In this document: positions 6,253 through 8,559 of the stretch, piece after piece | Numbering within the stretch: the first letter of the stretch is position 1 | Layout: each line of letters starts with the position of its first letter | Assembly: GCA_017609145.1 (NCBI GenBank) | Contig: JAFCEM010000030.1 | Location: 1 to 8,559 of the forward strand | Source of the DNA: Candidatus Aenigmatarchaeota archaeon | Lineage (GTDB): Archaea > Aenigmatarchaeota > Aenigmatarchaeia > QMZP01 | DNA: 8,559 bases | Direction of reading: 5' to 3' | Notes under the pieces: model-generated | The model's input: only the letters and a program-made list of their open reading frames with translations | What the model was told of the DNA's origin: nothing | Databases searched by the model: none | Program-made: the position numbers and the translations under genes

Positions 6253-6612
6253 ATGGATATAAATACCAGGTCAATACTGTTTATAGGTATTGTCTTTGTC
6301 GTTGCCGTGTTGATTGGAACCAGCCTGACGGGATTCGTTTCTGTGGGTTCGGGTGGTGACGGAGAATGGTTGTGTTTTCAGCCTGACACTACCAACTGCG
6401 TCAGTTACATGAGCGGTGACCAGTGGAGAAACGAGAACTGCGGCATGAACAGCACCGGAGACGTTAACTGCGACATAATCTATAACGGACAGGCCTTAGA
6501 GATACCACTTTCACAGCTCAACCAGCTGGGGTTCTTCGGGAGCGATGACAAGGTATGCGAAGAATACGCCTGTGCGGTTGAAGTGTGGTCAAGGGTTCCC
6601 AGGCAAGAATAA
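6253..6612 (+). CDS. Predicted membrane-anchored cysteine-rich extracellular protein (119 aa)
   Basis: I do not recognise the family. A short polar end (MDINTRS) precedes one hydrophobic helix (about 8-28, ILFIGIVFVVAVLIGTSL), probably a signal anchor with the rest outside. The outer part of about 85 residues has six cysteines (41, 49, 63, 73, 102, 107), an even number suited to three disulfides, one sequon (N66-S-T) and a tryptophan before the first cysteine. An isolated SILFIGIV-type anchor could also recall archaeal pilin-like or small envelope proteins, but no class III signal cleavage motif is evident. A strong promoter and Shine-Dalgarno suggest substantial expression. Its stop is one base from the end of convergent serS. 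Confidence 0.75.
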   Translation: MDINTRSILFIGIVFVVAVLIGTSLTGFVSVGSGGDGEWLCFQPDTTNCVSYMSGDQWRNENCGMNSTGDVNCDIIYNGQALEIPLSQLNQLGFFGSDDKVCEEYACAVEVWSRVPRQE

Positions 6613-6640
6613 TTTATTTTTTAATTGATTTTTTATTTCC
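6613..6640 (+). terminator. T-rich terminator for the 119-aa gene, inside the serS 3' end
   Basis: Just after the TAA at 6610-6612 the plus strand has several T-runs interrupted by a few A and G residues, the U-tract signal archaeal polymerases use. The same bases on the minus strand encode the lysine-rich end of SerRS (NKKSIKK). No strong hairpin is seen. A comparable T-run for serS on the other strand is not evident. Confidence 0.5.
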
Positions 6641-7894
6641 CATGTAGGGCTGCAGCGCCCTGGGTATTTTTACAGAGCCGTCTTTTTGCTGGTAGACCTC
6701 CAGTATAGCTATCATGGTCCTGCTGGTTGCAAGCGCCGTGTTGTTAAGTGTGTGCACGAACCCTGCGGGCGGGGCGCCTTCTTTCTCCCTGAATCTTATA
6801 TTCAGCCGCCTTGCCTGATAGTCGGTGCAGTTGGAGTTCGAGCCTATTTCCCTGTACTTGCCGTCGGCCATCCATATCTCGGTATCGTACTTCTTGGCGG
6901 CTATGCTGCCTATATCACCCGTGCAGACATTCACGACCCTGTATGGCAGACCGAGCTTTTTGTACAGCGTTTCAGAGTTCCTTTGCAGCTCCTCGTGCAT
7001 CCTCCACGACTCGCTCGGGTGGCAGAAGATAAACTGTTCGACCTTGTTGAAGTGGTGCATGCGGAAGAGCCCTTTGGTGTATTTGCCATGCGCCCCTATT
7101 TCCCTGCGGAAGCACGGGCTTATACCAACGAGCTTTATAGGCAGCCTCTCCTTCTCCAGAATCTCGTCCATGAACATGGAGGCCATTGGGTGCTCTGACG
7201 TTGCTATAAGATAAAGGTCGTCATTCTCGATCTTATACATGACGTTCTCAAAATCATTCATGTCAGTCACACCTTCGTATGGTTTCCTTCGCATCATGAA
7301 GGGCGGCTCAACAGGCACGTATCCTTTTTCCGAGAGAAAGTCGAGGGCAAACATCATTATTGCATAATCAAGCATTGCAAGTTCCTTCTTCAGGTAGAAA
7401 AATCCCGTGCCGGCCACCTTGGCTGCTCTGTCGGAGTCAATCAGTCCCAGGCCCTCGGCCACTTCGAGATGATTCTTTGCCCGGTGCACGTGCTTCGGTA
7501 CCTTGCCCCACTTCCTTAGCTCGACGTTGTCGTTCTCGTCCCTGCCCACAGGAACGGACTTGTCAAGTATATTCGGTAGCCGCATATGACAGAACCTTGC
7601 CTTTTCCCTGTACTTCTCCGCCTCTGCCTCAAGCCTCTTTATCTGCTTCGGAAGCTTTCCAGCCTCGGCTATCTTCGCCTTTGCATCCTTCTGTTTGGCC
7701 CTGAGCCCCGCAATCTCCTGCGTTACAAGGTTCCTCCTGCGCCTGAGCTTCTCAATCTTCTGCAGGCATTCCCTCCACGCTTTGTCATTCTTCAAAAAAC
7801 CATTGAGCAACGTCAGCTTTTCCTTTTCTCCCCTCTTCTGCAAATCCTTCCTTACAATCTGCGGGTTTTCCCTGAGAAGCTTGGGGTCAAGCAC
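6614..7894 (-). CDS. serS: Serine--tRNA ligase
   Basis: Class II aminoacyl-tRNA synthetase that charges tRNA-Ser (and tRNA-Sec where present) with serine. The 426-residue length is normal. It starts MLDPKLLRENPQIVRKDL, typical of the family, followed by a long charged coiled-coil arm (about 36-105) that grips the long variable arm of tRNA-Ser. The catalytic domain shows motif 1 (about 190-200, GYVPVEPPFM), the TSEHP serine-site segment (232-236), motif 2 (FRREIGAHGKYTKGLFRMHHF, R263/R264) and motif 3 (NTALATSRTMIAILE, R392). TSEHP and GAHGK with KVEQF match archaeal SerRS rather than the rare methanogen-type enzyme. The start is a GTG at 7894 with AGGTGG four bases upstream (7899-7904). The C-terminal tail is lysine-rich and abuts the convergent gene. 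Confidence 0.96.
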   Translation of the reverse strand: MLDPKLLRENPQIVRKDLQKRGEKEKLTLLNGFLKNDKAWRECLQKIEKLRRRRNLVTQEIAGLRAKQKDAKAKIAEAGKLPKQIKRLEAEAEKYREKARFCHMRLPNILDKSVPVGRDENDNVELRKWGKVPKHVHRAKNHLEVAEGLGLIDSDRAAKVAGTGFFYLKKELAMLDYAIMMFALDFLSEKGYVPVEPPFMMRRKPYEGVTDMNDFENVMYKIENDDLYLIATSEHPMASMFMDEILEKERLPIKLVGISPCFRREIGAHGKYTKGLFRMHHFNKVEQFIFCHPSESWRMHEELQRNSETLYKKLGLPYRVVNVCTGDIGSIAAKKYDTEIWMADGKYREIGSNSNCTDYQARRLNIRFREKEGAPPAGFVHTLNNTALATSRTMIAILEVYQQKDGSVKIPRALQPYMGNKKSIKK

Positions 7895-7898
7895 AAAA

Positions 7899-7934
7899 CC
7901 ACCTATAGAAATATGGGACTCATAAAATATATAT
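7899..7934 (-). promoter_or_regulatory. serS promoter and Shine-Dalgarno
   Basis: On the minus strand an alternating AT stretch (7934-7921), including ATATATAT at 7927-7934, lies about 36 bases before the GTG. Initiation near 7904 would give a very short leader starting at or near AGGTGG (7899-7904). The box overlaps the beginning of a possible plus-strand ORF (7913-8062). Confidence 0.45.
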
Positions 7935-8062
7935 CATTCCTGAAACGACAGAAAAAAGAAAATACGTTTTATTATTGTGGCGAAGAATTAAAAAAACACA
8001 CCCAGCTCCGGCATGGAAATACTTTTATTTGTTCGGCGCCAATTATTGAAGGGTTTCCTTGA
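7913..8062 (+). CDS. Possible small protein (49 aa), overlapping the next gene by TTGA
   Basis: An ATG at 7913 opens 49 codons ending with TGA at 8060-8062. I do not recognise the product. It has a basic N-terminal half (LIKYISFLKRQKKEN) and a second half with C22, H29, H34 and C40, which could bind a metal but match no known finger spacing. Its stop overlaps the TTG start of the next gene as TTGA, resembling the ATGA junctions in the exosome operon and suggesting coupling. Against it, the serS TATA region falls inside its first codons, there is no evident Shine-Dalgarno, and no well-placed TATA box precedes the ATG. It may simply be leader sequence for the next gene. Confidence 0.35.
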   Translation: MGLIKYISFLKRQKKENTFYYCGEELKKHTQLRHGNTFICSAPIIEGFP

Positions 8063-8490
8063 GTAAAAGATTTAACCAAGAAGAATATTTAAGGCGTCTG
8101 ACAGATGCCGCGCTTTATCTGGTTGGACAATTCAATGGCAAACCAATATATTATGGGCATTTCCATATGCTGCTGCAAAAGGCTGGCAAGCTTGTTTTCC
8201 CACCCGAAGAAGATTGGATAGATAGATCAGGGTTTCCAAAATCAGTAAGGATAACAAGCATTCTGCAAGAGTCTCTGAATTTGGAGTTCTTCCAAACCGA
8301 AACTGCACCTAGTAGTGTGAAGTTCTACCAAACCGGAATTGCACCTAGTAGTGTATATCCCCAGAGAGTCTGCGCCAGTGAAATATCTGACTTTTTTAGT
8401 GACAAAATGGATTACGTTGAAGCATTGATTGAATACCCGTCAGGTCTTCCTCGACAGAAGTTATTTACATGCTTTGACCAATTAATATAA
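8059..8490 (+). CDS. Protein of unknown function with internal 12-residue duplication (143 aa)
   Basis: I do not recognise the family. A TTG start at 8059 is supported by GAAGGG (8048-8053) five bases upstream and by an in-frame stop at 8047-8049 that rules out a longer protein. The first half is mixed helical and aromatic (AALYLVGQFNGKPIYYGHFHMLLQKAG, about 17-43, then FPPEEDWIDRSGFPKSVRI). Two consecutive 12-residue units, EFFQTETAPSSV and KFYQTGIAPSSV (about 76-99), come from a 36-bp tandem repeat. The end is acidic to neutral (SEISDFFSDKMDYVEALIEYP). There is no signal peptide or membrane helix, so it is probably cytoplasmic. TTG start, unusual content and position beside small ORFs suggest an accessory gene. 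Confidence 0.65.
   Translation: MSKRFNQEEYLRRLTDAALYLVGQFNGKPIYYGHFHMLLQKAGKLVFPPEEDWIDRSGFPKSVRITSILQESLNLEFFQTETAPSSVKFYQTGIAPSSVYPQRVCASEISDFFSDKMDYVEALIEYPSGLPRQKLFTCFDQLI
8284..8355 (+). repeat. Two-copy 36-bp tandem direct repeat inside the 143-aa gene
   Basis: Bases 8284-8319 and 8320-8355 match at 31 of 36 positions, head to tail with no spacer. The unit is a multiple of three and encodes 12 residues. Four of the five differences change the amino acid (E/K, F/Y, E/G, T/I) and one is silent. No third copy is seen on either side. A CRISPR origin is unlikely because no spacer separates the copies. Confidence 0.9.
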
Positions 8491-8517
8491 GCCTAATACG
8501 GTTTCTGGGTGCGGGGC

Positions 8518-8559
8518 ATGGTATTTGAACTGGCGCTGGGTATCGGAGTCGTCATTACT
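8518..8559 (+). CDS. Start of a possible membrane protein gene, cut by the window edge
   Basis: An ATG at 8518 opens 14 codons to the window edge, giving MVFELALGIGVVIT, hydrophobic enough to begin a membrane helix. GGGTG about six bases upstream is a reasonable Shine-Dalgarno. It lies 27 bases after the stop of the 143-aa gene and could be cotranscribed with it. Too little is visible to name a family, and the frame could close just beyond the window. Confidence 0.4.
   Translation, partial: MVFELALGIGVVIT

Noticed and set aside
6686..7214. Long plus-strand open frames inside serS
   Set aside because: They are opposite the conserved catalytic domain of SerRS and have no motif or start signal; they are frame shadows.
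7586..7912. Upstream extension of the 49-codon ORF to 158 codons
   Set aside because: This part is antisense to the conserved SerRS N-terminus and coiled coil and has leucine/proline-rich shadow composition.
8284..8355. CRISPR repeat, because the unit is 36 bp
   Set aside because: The two copies are directly adjacent with no spacer, are imperfect, and lie in frame inside a coding region; no cas gene is present.
8500..8559. tRNA-like T-loop on the minus strand (GTTCAAATAC)
   Set aside because: The flanking bases do not form a five-base-pair T stem and no matching acceptor or anticodon arm is visible; the plus strand reads as an ORF start instead.

Overview
The window is archaeal chromosome. 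The evidence is a proteasome-exosome supercluster (proteasome alpha, SBDS, Rrp4, Rrp41, Rrp42, ribosomal eL43, RNA polymerase subunit P), archaeal TATA boxes, Shine-Dalgarno (SD) sites mixed with apparently leaderless genes, frequent AGA/AGG/ATA codons, an archaeal-type phosphoglycerate mutase and an archaeal-flavoured SerRS. I cannot place the organism more finely; compact spacing and two lineage-specific-looking surface proteins would suit an uncultivated archaeon, but that is inference.

Layout. Positions 1-3917 (minus strand, read right to left) hold psmA, SBDS, rrp4, rrp41, rrp42, rpl37ae and rpoP (cut by the left edge). Gaps are 8-51 bases and two junctions overlap. The order is the one noted in comparative genomics of archaea, linking RNA degradation (exosome), protein degradation (20S proteasome), ribosome maturation, translation and transcription. 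A strong promoter and SD precede psmA. The largest gap, before rrp4, holds a second TATA-like box overlapping a 21-bp palindrome, so the exosome half may be separately controlled.

Positions 3983-5197 (minus) hold apgM, a glycolytic/gluconeogenic phosphoglycerate mutase. Head-to-head with it, 42 bases away, is a small plus-strand gene of unknown function (5240-5494). It is followed on the plus strand by two predicted membrane-anchored or exported proteins (5548-6168, with five N-glycosylation sequons; 6253-6612, with six cysteines). The second ends one base from the end of serS (6614-7894, minus).

Positions 7895-8559 (plus) are accessory-looking. A possible 49-codon ORF starts head-to-head with serS and ends in a TTGA overlap with a 143-aa protein of unknown function that carries a 36-bp in-frame tandem duplication. 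The first 14 codons of another, hydrophobic, ORF reach the right edge.

No tRNA, rRNA, CRISPR array, transposon or integrase was seen. Most of the window is conserved housekeeping DNA; the uncharacterised material lies at 5198-6612 and 7895-8559.
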